Source: Heligmosomoides polygyrus polygyrus (lineage: Eukaryota > Nematoda > Chromadorea > Rhabditida > Heligmosomidae). From it: a stretch of DNA of 64,000 nucleotides. Made by a program: the position numbers and the translations under genes. Of this stretch, positions 1 to 12,102 are shown piece after piece (position 1 is the first letter of the stretch; every line of letters starts with the position of its first letter). Location: the NCBI GenBank assembly GCA_947396885.1, contig OX377206.1:49211631-49275630 (forward strand), given 5' to 3'. The notes beneath the pieces were generated by a model, which had not been told where the DNA came from, did not search any database, and saw only the letters and a program-made list of their open reading frames with translations.

Positions 1-1878
1 AGCGTGGCCAGCCATACCCTATGTCGGAATGCCTGGCCTAGCCCGCGACACTGGTGGAGGAAGGACCACCAACTAGATTGGGCTACGTTCCTAGCGTGGC
101 CAGCCATACTCGAAGCCGAAATGCCTGGTGTTCCGCAGATCCAGCGTTAGGTGCCGGCGAAGTCGACGACTGACGCTGGGTGAGGAGTTATTACCAGATA
201 GGTTGGGCTACGTTCCTAGCCTGGCCAGCCATACTCGAAGCCAGAATGCCTGGTGTGGTCCGCTCGTCCAGCCTTAGGTGCCGGCGAAGTCGACGACTGA
301 CGCTGGGTGAGGAGTTATTACCAGATAGGTTGGGCTACGTTCCTAGCCTGGCCAGCCATACTCGAAGCCGGAATGCCTGGTGTGGTCCGCACTTCCAGCG
401 TGAGGTGCCGGCGAAGTCGACGACTGACGCTGGGTGAGGAATTATGACCAGATAGGTTGGGCTACGTTCCTAGCCTGGCCAGCCATACTCGAAGCCGGAA
501 TGCCTGGTGTGGTCCGCACGTCCAGCGTTAGGTGCCGGCGAAGTCGACGACTGACGCTGGGTGAGGAATTATCACCAGATAGGTTGGGCTACGTTCCTAG
601 CGTGGCCAGACATACTCAAAGCCGGAATGACTGGTGTGGTCCGCACTTCCAGCGTGAGGTGCCGGCGAAGCCGACGAGTGACGCGGGGTGGGGAATTATT
701 ACCAGATAGGTTGGGCTACGTTCCTAGCCTGGCCAGCCATACTCGAAGCCGGAATGCCTGGTGTGGTCCGCACTTCCAGCGTGAGGTGCCGGCGAAGTCG
801 ACGACTGACGCTGGGTGAGAAATGATCACCAGCTGGGTTGCGCTACGTTCTTAGCGTGGCCAGCCATACCCTATGTCGGAATGCCTGGCCTAGCCCGCGA
901 CTCTGGTGGAGGAAGGACCACCAACTAGATTGGGCTACGTTCCTAGCGTGGCCAGCCATACTCGAAGCCGAAATGCCTGGTGTTCCGCAGATCCAGCGTT
1001 AGGTGCCGGCGAAGTCGACGACTGACGCCGGGTGAGGAGTTATTAGCAGATAGGTTGGGCTACGTTCCTAGCCTGGCCAGCCATACTCGAAGTCGGAATG
1101 CCTGGTGTGGTCCGCTCGCCCATCGTTAGGTGCCGGCGAAGTCGACGACTGACGCTGGGTGAGGAATTATTACCAGATAGGTTGGGCTACGTTCCTAGCC
1201 TGGCCAGCCATACTCGAAGACGGAATGCCTGGTGTGGTCCGCACTTCCAGCGTGAGGTGCCGGCGAAGTCGACGACTGACGCGGGGTGGGGAATTATTAC
1301 CAGATAGGTTGTGCTACGTTCCTAGCCTGGCCAGCCATACTCGAAGCCGGAATGCCTGGTGTGGTCCGCACGTCCAGCGTTAGGTGCCGGCGAAGTCGAC
1401 GACTGACGCTGGGTGAGGAATTATCACCAGATAGGTTGGGCTACGTTCCTAGCGTGGCCAGACATACTCAAAGCCGGAATGCCTGGTGTGGTCCGCACTT
1501 CCAGCGTGAGGTGCCGGCGAAGCCGACGAGTGACGCGGGGTGGGGAAATATTACCAGATAGGTTGGGCTACGTTCCTAGCCTGGCCAGCCATACTCGAAG
1601 CCGGAATGCCTGGTGTGGTCCGCACTTCCAGCGTGAGGTGCCGGCGAAGTCGACGACTGACGCTGGGTGAGAAAGGATCACCAGCTGGGTTGCGCTACGT
1701 TCTTAGCGTGGCCAGCCATACCCTATGTCGGAATGCCTGGCCTAGCCCGCGACACTGGTGGAGGAAGGACCACCAACTAGATTGGGCTACGTTCCTAGCG
1801 TGGCCAGCCATACTCGAAGCCGAAATGCCTGGTGTTCCGCAGATCCAGCGTTAGGTGCCGGCGAAGTCGACGACTGAC
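1..1878. repeat. Higher-order copy A1 (partner 10225-12102)
   Basis: Unit order and box variants match the partner at a constant offset of 10,224, including the rare head GAGAAATGATCACC (817 and 11041) and the private GGTTGTGCTACG (near 1310 and 11534). One difference seen is GAAGCCG here against GAAGCTG near 11190. Identity breaks where this copy has GACGCCGGGT and the partner has GACGCTGGGT. The true left end lies outside the window. Confidence 0.85.
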
Positions 1879-3269
1879 GCCGGGTGAGGAGTTATTAGCA
1901 GATAGGTTGGGCTACGTTCCTAGCCTGGCCAGCCATACTCGAAGCCGGAATGCCTGGTGTGGTCCGCACTTCCAGCGTGAGGTGCCGGCGAAGTCGACGA
2001 CTGACGCTGGGTGAGAAAGGATCACCAGCTGGGTTGCGCTACGTTCTTAGCGTGGCCAGCCATACCCTATGTCGGAATGCCTGGCCTAGCCCGCGACACT
2101 GGTGGAGGAAGGACCACCAACTAGATTGGGCTACGTTCCTAGCGTGGCCAGCCATACTCGAAGCCGAAATGCCTGGTGTTCCGCAAATCCAGCGTTAGGT
2201 GCCGGCGAAGTCGACGACTGACGCTGGGTGAGGAGTTATTACCAGATAGGTTGGGCTACGTTCCTAGCCTGGCCAGCCATACTCGAAGCCAGAAAGCCTG
2301 GTGTGGTCCGCTCGTCCAGCCTTAGGTGCCGGCGAAGTCGACGACTGACGCTGGGTGAGGAGTTATTACCAGATAGGTTGGGCTACGTTCCTAGCCTGGC
2401 CAGCCATACTCGAAGCCGGAATGCCTGGTGTGGTCCGCACTTCCAGCGTGAGGTGCCGGCGAAGTCGACGACTGACGCTGGGTGAGGAATTATCACCAGA
2501 TAGGTTGGGCTACGTTCCTAGCGTGGCCAGACATACTCAAAGCCGGAATGACTGGTGTGGTCCGCACTTCCAGCGTGAGGTGCCGGCGAAGTCGACGACT
2601 GACGCTGGGTGAGGAATTATCACCAGATAGGTTGGGCTACGTTCCTAGCGTGGCCAGACATACTCAAAGCCGGAATGCCTGGTGTGGTCCGCACTTCCAG
2701 CGTGAGGTGCCGGCGAAGTCGACGACTGACGCCGGGTGTGGAGTTATTACCAGATAGGTTGGGCTACGTTCCTAGCCTGGCCAGCCATACTCGAAGCCGG
2801 AATGCCTGGTGTGGTCCGATCGCCCATCGTTAGGTGCCGGCGAAGTCGACGACTGACGCTGGGTGAGGAATTATCACCAGATAGGTTGGGCTACGTTCCT
2901 AGCGTGGCCAGACATACTCAAAGCCGGAATGACTGGTGTGGTCCGCACTTCCAGCGTGAGGTGCCGGCGAAGTCGACGACTGACGCTGGGTGAGGAATTA
3001 TCACCAGATAGGTTGGGCTACGTTCCTAGCGTGGCCAGACATACTCAAAGCCGGAATGCCTGGTGTGGTCCGCACTTCCAGCGTGAGGTGCCGGCGAAGC
3101 CGACGAGTGACGCGGGGTGGGGAATTATTACCAGATAGGTTGGGCTACGTTCCTAGCCTGGCCAGCCATACTCGAAGCCGGAATGCCTGGTGTGGTCCGC
3201 ACTTCCAGCGTGAGGTGCCGGCGAAGTCGACGACTGACGCTGGGTGAGAAAGGATCACCAGCTGGGTTG

Positions 3270-3285
3270 CGCTACGTTCTTAGCG
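3270..3285 (+). other. Hairpin 1 of the short unit, with exchanged base pair
   Basis: CGCTA and TAGCG flank CGTTCT. Relative to GGCTA/TAGCC of standard units, the outer G-C pair is C-G here, with both arms changed and all 5 pairs retained. The frequent short-unit variant GCTAGGTTC (28.0, 29.0, 29.9, 55.8, 60.4, 61.9, 63.2 kb) alters only the loop. Confidence 0.45.
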
Positions 3286-3286
3286 T

Positions 3287-3319
3287 GGCCAGCCATACCC
3301 TATGTCGGAATGCCTGGCC
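3287..3319 (+). other. Hairpin 2 of the short unit, extended
   Basis: GGCCAGCCAT pairs with ATGCCTGGCC around a 13-base loop: 9 pairs with the same single C-C mismatch as the standard unit. The two extra outer pairs arise from CTGGCC replacing CTGGTG, so the short unit has a longer second stem while lacking the third. Confidence 0.45.
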
Positions 3320-3337
3320 TAGCCCGCGACACTGGTG

Positions 3338-3462
3338 GAGGAAGGACCACCAACTAGATTGGGCTACGTTCCTAGCGTGGCCAGCCATACTCGAAGCCGA
3401 AATGCCTGGTGTTCCGCAGATCCAGCGTTAGGTGCCGGCGAAGTCGACGACTGACGCTGGGT
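3338..3462 (+). repeat. 125-bp unit
   Basis: This partner of the short unit has the head GAGGAAGGACCACCAACTAG. It reads TGGTGTTCCGCAGATCCAGC where the standard unit reads TGGTGTGGTCCGCACTTCCAGC, a net loss of 2 bp. It keeps the 3' inverted repeat (CCAGCGTTAG with CTGACGCTGG, one G-T wobble). It nearly always has GAAGCCGAAATGCC rather than GAAGCCGGAATGCC. It contains a second GATC, so each composite has two and standard units have none. Confidence 0.88.
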
Positions 3463-6400
3463 GAGGAGTTATTACCAGATAGGTTGGGCTACGTTCCTAG
3501 CCTGGCCAGCCATACTCGAAGCCAGAAAGCCTGGTGTGGTCCGCTCGTCCAGCCTTAGGTGCCGGCGAAGTCGACGACTGACGCTGGGTGAGGAGTTATT
3601 ACCAGATAGGTTGGGCTACGTTCCTAGCCTGGCCAGCCATACTCGAAGCCGGAATGCCTGGTGTGGTCCGCACTTCCAGCGTGAGGTGCCGGCGAAGCCG
3701 ACGAGTGACGCGGGGTGGGGAATTATTACCAGATAGGTTGGGCTACGTTCCTAGCCTGGCCAGCCATACTCGAAGCCGGAATGCCTGGTGTGGTCCGCAC
3801 TTCCAGCGTGAGGTGCCGGCGAAGTCGACGACTGACGCTGGGTGAGAAAGGATCACCAGCTGGGTTGCGCTACGTTCTTAGCGTGGCCAGCCATACCCTA
3901 TGTCGGAATGCCTGGCCTAGCCCGCGACACTGGTGGAGGAAGGACCACCAACTAGATTGGGCTACGTTCCTAGCGTGGCCAGCCATACTCGAAGCCGAAA
4001 TGCCTGGTGTTCCGCAGATCCAGCGTTAGGTGCCGGCGAAGTCGACGACTGACGCTGGGTGAGGAGTTATTACCAGATAGGTTGGGCTACGTTCCTAGCC
4101 TGGCCAGCCATACTCGAAGCCAGAAAGCCTGGTGTGGTCCGCTCGTCCAGCCTTAGGTGCCGGCGAAGTCGACGACTGACGCTGGGTGAGGAGTTATTAC
4201 CAGATAGGTTGGGCTACGTTCCTAGCCTGGCCAGCCATACTCGAAGCCGGAATGCCTGGTGTGGTCCGCACTTCCAGCGTGAGGTGCCGGCGAAGTCGAC
4301 GACTGACGCTGGGTGAGGAATTATGACCAGATAGGTTGGGCTACGTTCCTAGCCTGGCCAGCCATACTCGAAGCCGGAATGCCTGGTGTGGTCCGCACGT
4401 CCAGCGTTAGGTGCCGGCGAAGTCGACGACTGACGCTGGGTGAGGAATTATCACCAGATAGGTTGGGCTACGTTCCTAGCGTGGCCAGACATACTCAAAG
4501 CCGGAATGACTGGTGTGGTCCGCACTTCCAGCGTGAGGTGCCGGCGAAGCCGACGAGTGACGCGGGGTGGGGAATTATTACCAGATAGGTTGGGCTACGT
4601 TCCTAGCCTGGCCAGCCATACTCGAAGCCGGAATGCCTGGTGTGGTCCGCACTTCCAGCGTGAGGTGCCGGCGAAGTCGACGACTGACGCTGGGTGAGAA
4701 AGGATCACCAGCTGGGTTGCGCTACGTTCTTAGCGTGGCCAGCCATACCCTATGTCGGAATGCCTGGCCTAGCCCGCGACTCTGGTGGAGGAAGGACCAC
4801 CAACTAGATTGGGCTACGTTCCTAGCGTGGCCAGCCATACTCGAAGCCGAAATGCCTGGTGTTCCGCAGATCCAGCGTTAGGTGCCGGCGAAGTCGACGA
4901 CTGACGCCGGGTGAGGAGTTATTAGCAGATAGGTTGGGCTACGTTCCTAGCCTGGCCAGCCATACTCGAAGTCGGAATGCCTGGTGTGGTCCGCTCGCCC
5001 ATCGTTAGGTGCCGGCGAAGTCGACGACTGACGCTGGGTGAGGAATTATCACCAGATAGGTTGGGCTACGTTCCTAGCGTGGCCAGACATACTCAAAGCC
5101 GGAATGACTGGTGTGGTCCGCACTTCCAGCGTGAGGTGCCGGCGAAGCCGACGAGTGACGCGGGGTGGGGAATTATTGCCAGATAGGTTGGGCTACGTTC
5201 CTAGCCTGGCCAGCCATACTCGAAGCCGGAATGCCTGGTGTGGTCCGCTCGCCCATCGTTAGGTGCCGGCGAAGTCGACGACTGGCGCTGGGTGAGGAAT
5301 TATCACCAGATAGGTTGGGCTACGTTCCTAGCGTGGCCAGACATACTCAAAGCCGGAATGACTGGTGTGGTCCGCAGGTTCAGCCTCAGGGAGCTGCGAA
5401 GCCAACGACTGAGGCTGGGTGAGGAAATATCACCAGATAAGTTGGGCTACGTTCCTAGCCTGGCCAGCCATACTCGAAGCCGGAATGCCTGGTGTGGTCC
5501 GCTCGCCCATCGTTAGGTGCCGGCGAAGTCGACGACTGACGCTGGGTGAGGAATTATCACCAGATAGGTTGGGCTACGTTCCTAGCCTGGCCAGCTATAC
5601 TCGAAGCCGGAATGCCTGGTGTGGTCCGCACTTCCAGCGTGAGGTGCCGGCGAAGTCGACGACTGACGCTGGGTGAGGAATTATGACCAGATAGGTTGGG
5701 CTACGTTCCTAGCCTGGCCAGCCATACTCGAAGCCGGAATGCCTGGTGTGGTCCGCACTTCCAGCGTGAGGTGCCGGCGAAGTCGACGACTGACGCTGGG
5801 TGAGAAAGGATCACCAGCTGGGTTGCGCTACGTTCTTAGCGTGGCCAGCCATACCCTATGTCGGAATGCCTGGCCTAGCCCGCGACACTGGTGGAGGAAG
5901 GACCACCAACTAGATTGGGCTACGTTCCTAGCGTGGCCAGCCATACTCGAAGCCGAAATGCCTGGTGTTCCGCAGATCCAGCGTTAGGTGCCGGCGAAGT
6001 CGACGACTGACGCCGGGTGAGGAGTTATTAGCAGATAGGTTGGGCTACGTTCCTAGCCTGGCCAGCCATACTCGAAGTCGGAATGCCTGGTGTGGTCCGC
6101 TCGCCCATCGTTAGGTGCCGGCGAAGTCGACGACTGACGCTGGGTGAGGAATTATTACCAGATAGGTTGGGCTACGTTCCTAGCCTGGCCAGCCATACTC
6201 GAAGACGGAATGCCTGGTGTGGTCCGCACTTCCAGCGTGAGGTGCCGGCGAAGTCGACGACTGACGCTGGGTGAGGAATTATCACCAGATAGGTTGGGCT
6301 ACGTTCCTAGCCTGGCCAGCCATACTCGAAGCCGGAATGCCTGGTGTGGTCCGCACTTCCAGCGTGAGGTGCCGGCGAAGTCGACGACTGACGCTGGGTG

Positions 6401-6743
6401 AGAAAGGATCACCAGCTGGGTTGCGCTACGTTCTTAGCGTGGCCAGCCATACCCTATGTCGGAATGCCTGGCCTAGCCCGCGACACTGGTGGAGGAAGGA
6501 CCACCAACTAGATTGGGCTACGTTCCTAGCGTGGCCAGCCATACTCGAAGCCGAAATGCCTGGTGTTCCGCAAATCCAGCGTTAGGTGCCGGCGAAGTCG
6601 ACGACTGACGCTGGGTGAGGAGTTATTACCAGATAGGTTGGGCTACGTTCCTAGCCTGGCCAGCCCTACTCGAAGCCGGAATGCCTGGTGTGGTCCGCAC
6701 TTCCAGCGTGAGGTGCCGGCGAAGTCGACGACTGACGCTGGGT

Positions 6744-6960
6744 GAGGAATTATGACCAGATAGGTTGGGCTACGTTCCTAGCGTGGCCAGCCATACTCGA
6801 AGCCGAAATGCCTGGCCTAGCCCGCGACTCTGGTGGAGGAAGGACCACCAACTAGATTGGGCTACGTTCCTAGCGTGGCCAGCCATACTCGAAGCCGAAA
6901 TGCCTGGTGTTCCGCAGATCCAGCGTGAGGTGCCGGCGAAGCCGACGAGTGACGCGGGGT
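6744..6960. repeat. Hybrid composite with standard head and short-unit tail
   Basis: The first unit has the standard head GAATTATGACCAG and TTCCTAGCGTGG, then CTCGAAGCCGAAATGCCTGG, and only then the short-unit tail CCTAGCCCGCGACTCTGG. The crossover therefore lies further right than in other hybrids. The next unit is also mixed: it has TGTTCCGCAGATCC of the 125-bp class joined to the GACGCGGGGTGGGG tail. Confidence 0.75.
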
Positions 6961-8283
6961 GGGGAATTATTACCAGATAGGTTGGGCTACGTTCCTAGCC
7001 TGGCCAGCCATACTCGAAGCCGGAATGCCTGGTGTGGTCCGCACTTCCAGCGTGAGGTGCCGGCGAAGTCGACGACTGACGCTGGGTGAGAAAGGATCAC
7101 CAGCTGGGTTGCGCTACGTTCTTAGCGTGGCCAGCCATACCCTATGTCGGAATGCCTGGCCTAGCCCGCGACACTGGTGGAGGAAGGACCACCAACTAGA
7201 TTGGGCTACGTTCCTAGCGTGGCCAGCCATACTCGAAGCCGAAATGCCTGGTGTTCCGCAGATCCAGCGTTAGGTGCCGGCGAAGTCGACGACTGACGCC
7301 GGGTGAGGAGTTATTAGCAGATAGGTTGGGCTACGTTCCTAGCCTGGCCAGCCATACTCGAAGTCGGAATGCCTGGTGTGGTCCGCACTTCCAGCGTGAG
7401 GTGCCGGCGAAGTCGACGACTGACGCTGGGTGAGGAAATATCACCAGATAGGTTGGGCTACGTTCCTAGCCTGGCCAGCCATACTCGAAGCCGGAATGCC
7501 TGGTGTGGTCCGCTCGCCCATCGTTAGGTGCCGGCGAAGTCGACGACTGACGCTGGGTGAGGAAATATCACCAGATAGGTTGGGCTACGTTCCTAGCCTG
7601 GCCAGCCATACTCGAAGCCGGAATGCCTGGTGTGGTCCGCTCGCCCATCGTTAGGTGCCGGCGAAGTCGACGACTGACGCTGGGTGAGGAATTATCACCA
7701 GATAGGTTGGGCTACGTTCCTAGCCTGGCCAGCCATACTCGAAGCCGGAATGCCTGGTGTGGTCCGCACTTCCAGCGTGAGGTGCCGGCGAAGTCGACGA
7801 CTGACGCTGGGTGAGAAAGGATCACCAGCTGGGTTGCGCTACGTTCTTAGCGTGGCCAGCCATACCCTATGTCGGAATGCCTGGCCTAGCCCGCGACACT
7901 GGTGGAGGAAGGACCACCAACTAGATTGGGCTACGTTCCTAGCGTGGCCAGCCATACTCGAAGCCGAAATGCCTGGTGTTCCGCAGATCCAGCGTTAGGT
8001 GCCGGCGAAGTCGACGACTGACGCTGGGTGAGGAGTTATTACCAGATAGGTTGGGCTACGTTCCTAGCCTGGCCAGCCATACTCGAAGCCGGAATGCCTG
8101 GTGTGGTCCGCTCGTCCAGCCTTAGGTGCCGGCGAAGTCGACGACTGACGCTGGGTGAGGAGTTATTACCAGATAGGTTGGGCTACGTTCCTAGCCTGGC
8201 CAGCCATACTCGAAGCCGGAATGCCTGGTGTGGTCCGCACTTCCAGCGTGAGGTGCCGGCGAAGTCGACGACTGACGCTGGGT

Positions 8284-9807
8284 GAGGAATTATGACCAGA
8301 TAGGTTGGGCTACGTTCCTAGCGTGGCCAGCCATACTCGAAGCCAAAATGCCTGGTGTGGTCCGCACTTCCAGCGTGAGGTGCCGGCGAAGTCGACGACT
8401 GACGCCGGGTGAGGAGTTATTACCAGATAGGTTGGGCTACGTTCCTAGCGTGGCCAGCCATACTCGAAGCCAAAATGCCTGGTGTGGTCCGCACTTCCAG
8501 CGTGAGGTGCCGGCGAAGTCGACGACTGACGCCGGGTGAGGAGTTATTACCAGATAGGTTGGGCTACGTTCCTAGCCTGGCCAGCCATACTCGAAGCCGG
8601 AATGCCTGGTGTGGTCCGCTCGCCCATCGTTAGGTGCCGGCGAAGTCGACGACTGACGCTGGGTGAGGAATTATCACCAGATAGGTTGGGCTACGTTCCT
8701 AGCGTGGCCAGACATACTCAAAGCCGGAATGACTGGTGTGGTCCGCACTTCCAGCGTGAGGTGCCGGCGAAGTCGACGACTGACGCTGGGTGAGGAATTA
8801 TCACCAGATAGGTTGGGCTACGTTCCTAGCGTGGCCAGACATACTCAAAGCCGGAATGCCTGGTGTGGTCCGCACTTCCAGCGTGAGGTGCCGGCGAAGT
8901 CGACGACTGACGCCGGGTGTGGAGTTATTACCAGATAGGTTGGGCTACGTTCCTAGCCTGGCCAGCCATACTCGAAGCCGGAATGCCTGGTGTGGTCCGC
9001 ACTTCCAGCGTGAGGTGCCGGCGAAGTCGACGACTGACGCTGGGTGAGGAATTATGACCAGATAGGTTGGGCTACGTTCCTAGCGTGGCCAGCCATACTC
9101 GAAGCCAAAATGCCTGGTGTGGTCCGCACTTCCAGCGTGAGGTGCCGGCGAAGTCGACGACTGACGCCGGGTGAGGAGTTATTACCAGATAGGTTGGGCT
9201 ACGTTCCTAGCGTGGCCAGCCATACTCGAAGCCAAAATGCCTGGTGTGGTCCGCACTTCCAGCGTGAGGTGCCGGCGAAGTCGACGACTGACGCCGGGTG
9301 AGGAGTTATTACCAGATAGGTTGGGCTACGTTCCTAGCCTGGCCAGCCATACTCGAAGCCGGAATGCCTGGTGTGGTCCGCTCGCCCATCGTTAGGTGCC
9401 GGCGAAGTCGACGACTGACGCTGGGTGAGGAATTATCACCAGATAGGTTGGGCTACGTTCCTAGCGTGGCCAGACATACTCAAAGCCGGAATGACTGGTG
9501 TGGTCCGCACTTCCAGCGTGAGGTGCCGGCGAAGTCGACGACTGACGCTGGGTGAGGAATTATCACCAGATAGGTTGGGCTACGTTCCTAGCGTGGCCAG
9601 ACATACTCAAAGCCGGAATGCCTGGTGTGGTCCGCACTTCCAGCGTGAGGTGCCGGCGAAGTCGACGACTGACGCCGGGTGTGGAGTTATTACCAGATAG
9701 GTTGGGCTACGTTCCTAGCCTGGCCAGCCATACTCGAAGCCGGAATGCCTGGTGTGGTCCGCTCGCCCATCGTTAGGTGCCGGCGAAGTCGACGACTGAC
9801 GCTGGGT
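8284..9807. repeat. 762-bp higher-order tandem (6 standard units), two copies
   Basis: Periods 8284-9045 and 9046-9807 share the unit order and the private GAAGCCAAAATGCCTGG, present twice in each copy. They differ in the last unit, which has CACTTCC in the first copy and CTCGCCC in the second. There is no composite inside, which makes this an unusual stretch of pure 127-bp units. Confidence 0.85.
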
Positions 9808-10403
9808 GAGGAATTATCACCAGATAGGTTGGGCTACGTTCCTAGCGTGGCCAGACATACTCAAAGCCGGAATGACTGGTGTGGTCCGCACTTCCAGCGT
9901 GAGGTGCCGGCGAAGTCGACGACTGACGCTGGGTGAGGAATTATCACCAGATAGGTTGGGCTACGTTCCTAGCGTGGCCAGACATACTCAAAGCCGGAAT
10001 GCCTGGTGTGGTCCGCACTTCCAGCGTGAGGTGCCGGCGAAGCCGACGAGTGACGCGGGGTGGGGAATTATTACCAGATAGGTTGGGCTACGTTCCTAGC
10101 CTGGCCAGCCATACTCGAAGCCGGAATGCCTGGTGTGGTCCGCACTTCCAGCGTGAGGTGCCGGCGAAGTCGACGACTGACGCTGGGTGAGAAAGGATCA
10201 CCAGCTGGGTTGCGCTACGTTCTTAGCGTGGCCAGCCATACCCTATGTCGGAATGCCTGGCCTAGCCCGCGACACTGGTGGAGGAAGGACCACCAACTAG
10301 ATTGGGCTACGTTCCTAGCGTGGCCAGCCATACTCGAAGCCGAAATGCCTGGTGTTCCGCAGATCCAGCGTTAGGTGCCGGCGAAGTCGACGACTGACGC
10401 TGG
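9427..10403. repeat. Higher-order copy B2 (partner 2484-3460)
   Basis: This is the second copy of the block that ends in a full composite. It follows directly on the 762-bp tandem, with which it shares its first units. Confidence 0.8.
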
Positions 10404-12102
10404 GTGAGGAGTTATTACCAGATAGGTTGGGCTACGTTCCTAGCCTGGCCAGCCATACTCGAAGCCAGAATGCCTGGTGTGGTCCGCTCGTCCAGCCTTA
10501 GGTGCCGGCGAAGTCGACGACTGACGCTGGGTGAGGAGTTATTACCAGATAGGTTGGGCTACGTTCCTAGCCTGGCCAGCCATACTCGAAGCCGGAATGC
10601 CTGGTGTGGTCCGCACTTCCAGCGTGAGGTGCCGGCGAAGTCGACGACTGACGCTGGGTGAGGAATTATGACCAGATAGGTTGGGCTACGTTCCTAGCCT
10701 GGCCAGCCATACTCGAAGCCGGAATGCCTGGTGTGGTCCGCACGTCCAGCGTTAGGTGCCGGCGAAGTCGACGACTGACGCTGGGTGAGGAATTATCACC
10801 AGATAGGTTGGGCTACGTTCCTAGCGTGGCCAGACATACTCAAAGCCGGAATGACTGGTGTGGTCCGCACTTCCAGCGTGAGGTGCCGGCGAAGCCGACG
10901 AGTGACGCGGGGTGGGGAATTATTACCAGATAGGTTGGGCTACGTTCCTAGCCTGGCCAGCCATACTCGAAGCCGGAATGCCTGGTGTGGTCCGCACTTC
11001 CAGCGTGAGGTGCCGGCGAAGTCGACGACTGACGCTGGGTGAGAAATGATCACCAGCTGGGTTGCGCTACGTTCTTAGCGTGGCCAGCCATACCCTATGT
11101 CGGAATGCCTGGCCTAGCCCGCGACTCTGGTGGAGGAAGGACCACCAACTAGATTGGGCTACGTTCCTAGCGTGGCCAGCCATACTCGAAGCTGAAATGC
11201 CTGGTGTTCCGCAGATCCAGCGTTAGGTGCCGGCGAAGTCGACGACTGACGCCGGGTGAGGAGTTATTAGCAGATAGGTTGGGCTACGTTCCTAGCCTGG
11301 CCAGCCATACTCGAAGTCGGAATGCCTGGTGTGGTCCGCTCGCCCATCGTTAGGTGCCGGCGAAGTCGACGACTGACGCTGGGTGAGGAATTATTACCAG
11401 ATAGGTTGGGCTACGTTCCTAGCCTGGCCAGCCATACTCGAAGACGGAATGCCTGGTGTGGTCCGCACTTCCAGCGTGAGGTGCCGGCGAAGTCGACGAC
11501 TGACGCGGGGTGGGGAATTATTACCAGATAGGTTGTGCTACGTTCCTAGCCTGGCCAGCCATACTCGAAGCCGGAATGCCTGGTGTGGTCCGCACGTCCA
11601 GCGTTAGGTGCCGGCGAAGTCGACGACTGACGCTGGGTGAGGAATTATCACCAGATAGGTTGGGCTACGTTCCTAGCGTGGCCAGACATACTCAAAGCCG
11701 GAATGCCTGGTGTGGTCCGCACTTCCAGCGTGAGGTGCCGGCGAAGCCGACGAGTGACGCGGGGTGGGGAAATATTACCAGATAGGTTGGGCTACGTTCC
11801 TAGCCTGGCCAGCCATACTCGAAGCCGGAATGCCTGGTGTGGTCCGCACTTCCAGCGTGAGGTGCCGGCGAAGTCGACGACTGACGCTGGGTGAGAAAGG
11901 ATCACCAGCTGGGTTGCGCTACGTTCTTAGCGTGGCCAGCCATACCCTATGTCGGAATGCCTGGCCTAGCCCGCGACACTGGTGGAGGAAGGACCACCAA
12001 CTAGATTGGGCTACGTTCCTAGCGTGGCCAGCCATACTCGAAGCCGAAATGCCTGGTGTTCCGCAGATCCAGCGTTAGGTGCCGGCGAAGTCGACGACTG
12101 AC
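10225..12102. repeat. Higher-order copy A2 (partner 1-1878)
   Basis: This is the second copy of the segment that opens the window. It sits directly after a segment that itself matches 2.5-3.5 kb, so its left junction is a join between two duplicated blocks. Confidence 0.85.

Larger units (their letters stand above)
3246..3337 (+). repeat. 92-bp short unit (internal deletion derivative)
   Basis: Aligned to the 127-bp unit, this copy matches through the head, GCTACGTTC, TGGCCAGCCATAC and GGAATGCCTGG, then jumps from about unit position 82 to about 118 and resumes at GACACTGGTG. The missing segment of about 35 bp contains GCCGGC, GTCGAC and most of the 3' inverted repeat. It also carries fixed substitutions (GCTGGGTTGCGC, TTCTTAGCG, CCCTATGTCGG, CTAGCCCGCG), so it is an old lineage rather than a recent deletion. 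A GATC site in its head is absent from the standard unit. Confidence 0.88.
2484..3460. repeat. Higher-order copy B1 (partner 9427-10403)
   Basis: Same unit order at offset 6,943, including the rare head CCGGGTGTGGAGTTATTACC. A base change in this copy (GGTCCGATCGCCC near 2818, against GGTCCGCTCGCCC) creates a GATC not present in the partner. Confidence 0.8.
3246..3462 (+). repeat. Representative 217-bp composite (92-bp short unit plus 125-bp unit)
   Basis: The pair starts GAGAAAGGATCACCAGCTGG and ends at the usual GACGCTGGGT. Its second half begins GAGGAAGGACCACCAAC. Copies carrying the marker CCCTATGTCGG lie near (kb) 0.0, 0.9, 1.7, 2.1, 3.3, 3.9, 4.7, 5.9, 6.5, 7.1, 7.9, 10.2, 11.1, 11.9, 12.8, 14.4, 14.9, 16.0, 18.0, 18.8, 20.4, 21.3, 22.3, 22.5, 23.5, 25.1, 25.9, 27.6, 28.0, 29.0, 29.9, 30.9, 31.6, 32.1, 32.6, 33.2, 34.0, 34.9, 35.5, 36.6, 37.4, 37.9, 38.5, 39.3, 40.4, 41.3, 42.1, 43.6, 44.2, 44.7, 45.2, 45.5, 45.7, 47.5, 48.1, 48.3, 50.0, 50.6, 50.8, 51.8, 53.7, 54.5, 55.4, 55.9, 56.7, 57.4, 59.9, 60.4, 61.25, 61.34, 61.6, 61.9, 62.8 and 63.2. 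The composite is the landmark that sets higher-order periods. Confidence 0.92.
3119..4314. repeat. 598-bp higher-order tandem, two copies
   Basis: Two successive 598-bp periods (three standard units plus one composite) run 3119-3716 and 3717-4314. Both carry the private GAAGCCAGAAAGCCTGG (near 3525 and 4123), a one-base change from GAAGCCAGAATGCC also seen near 2290. Tails of some units differ between copies. Confidence 0.78.
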
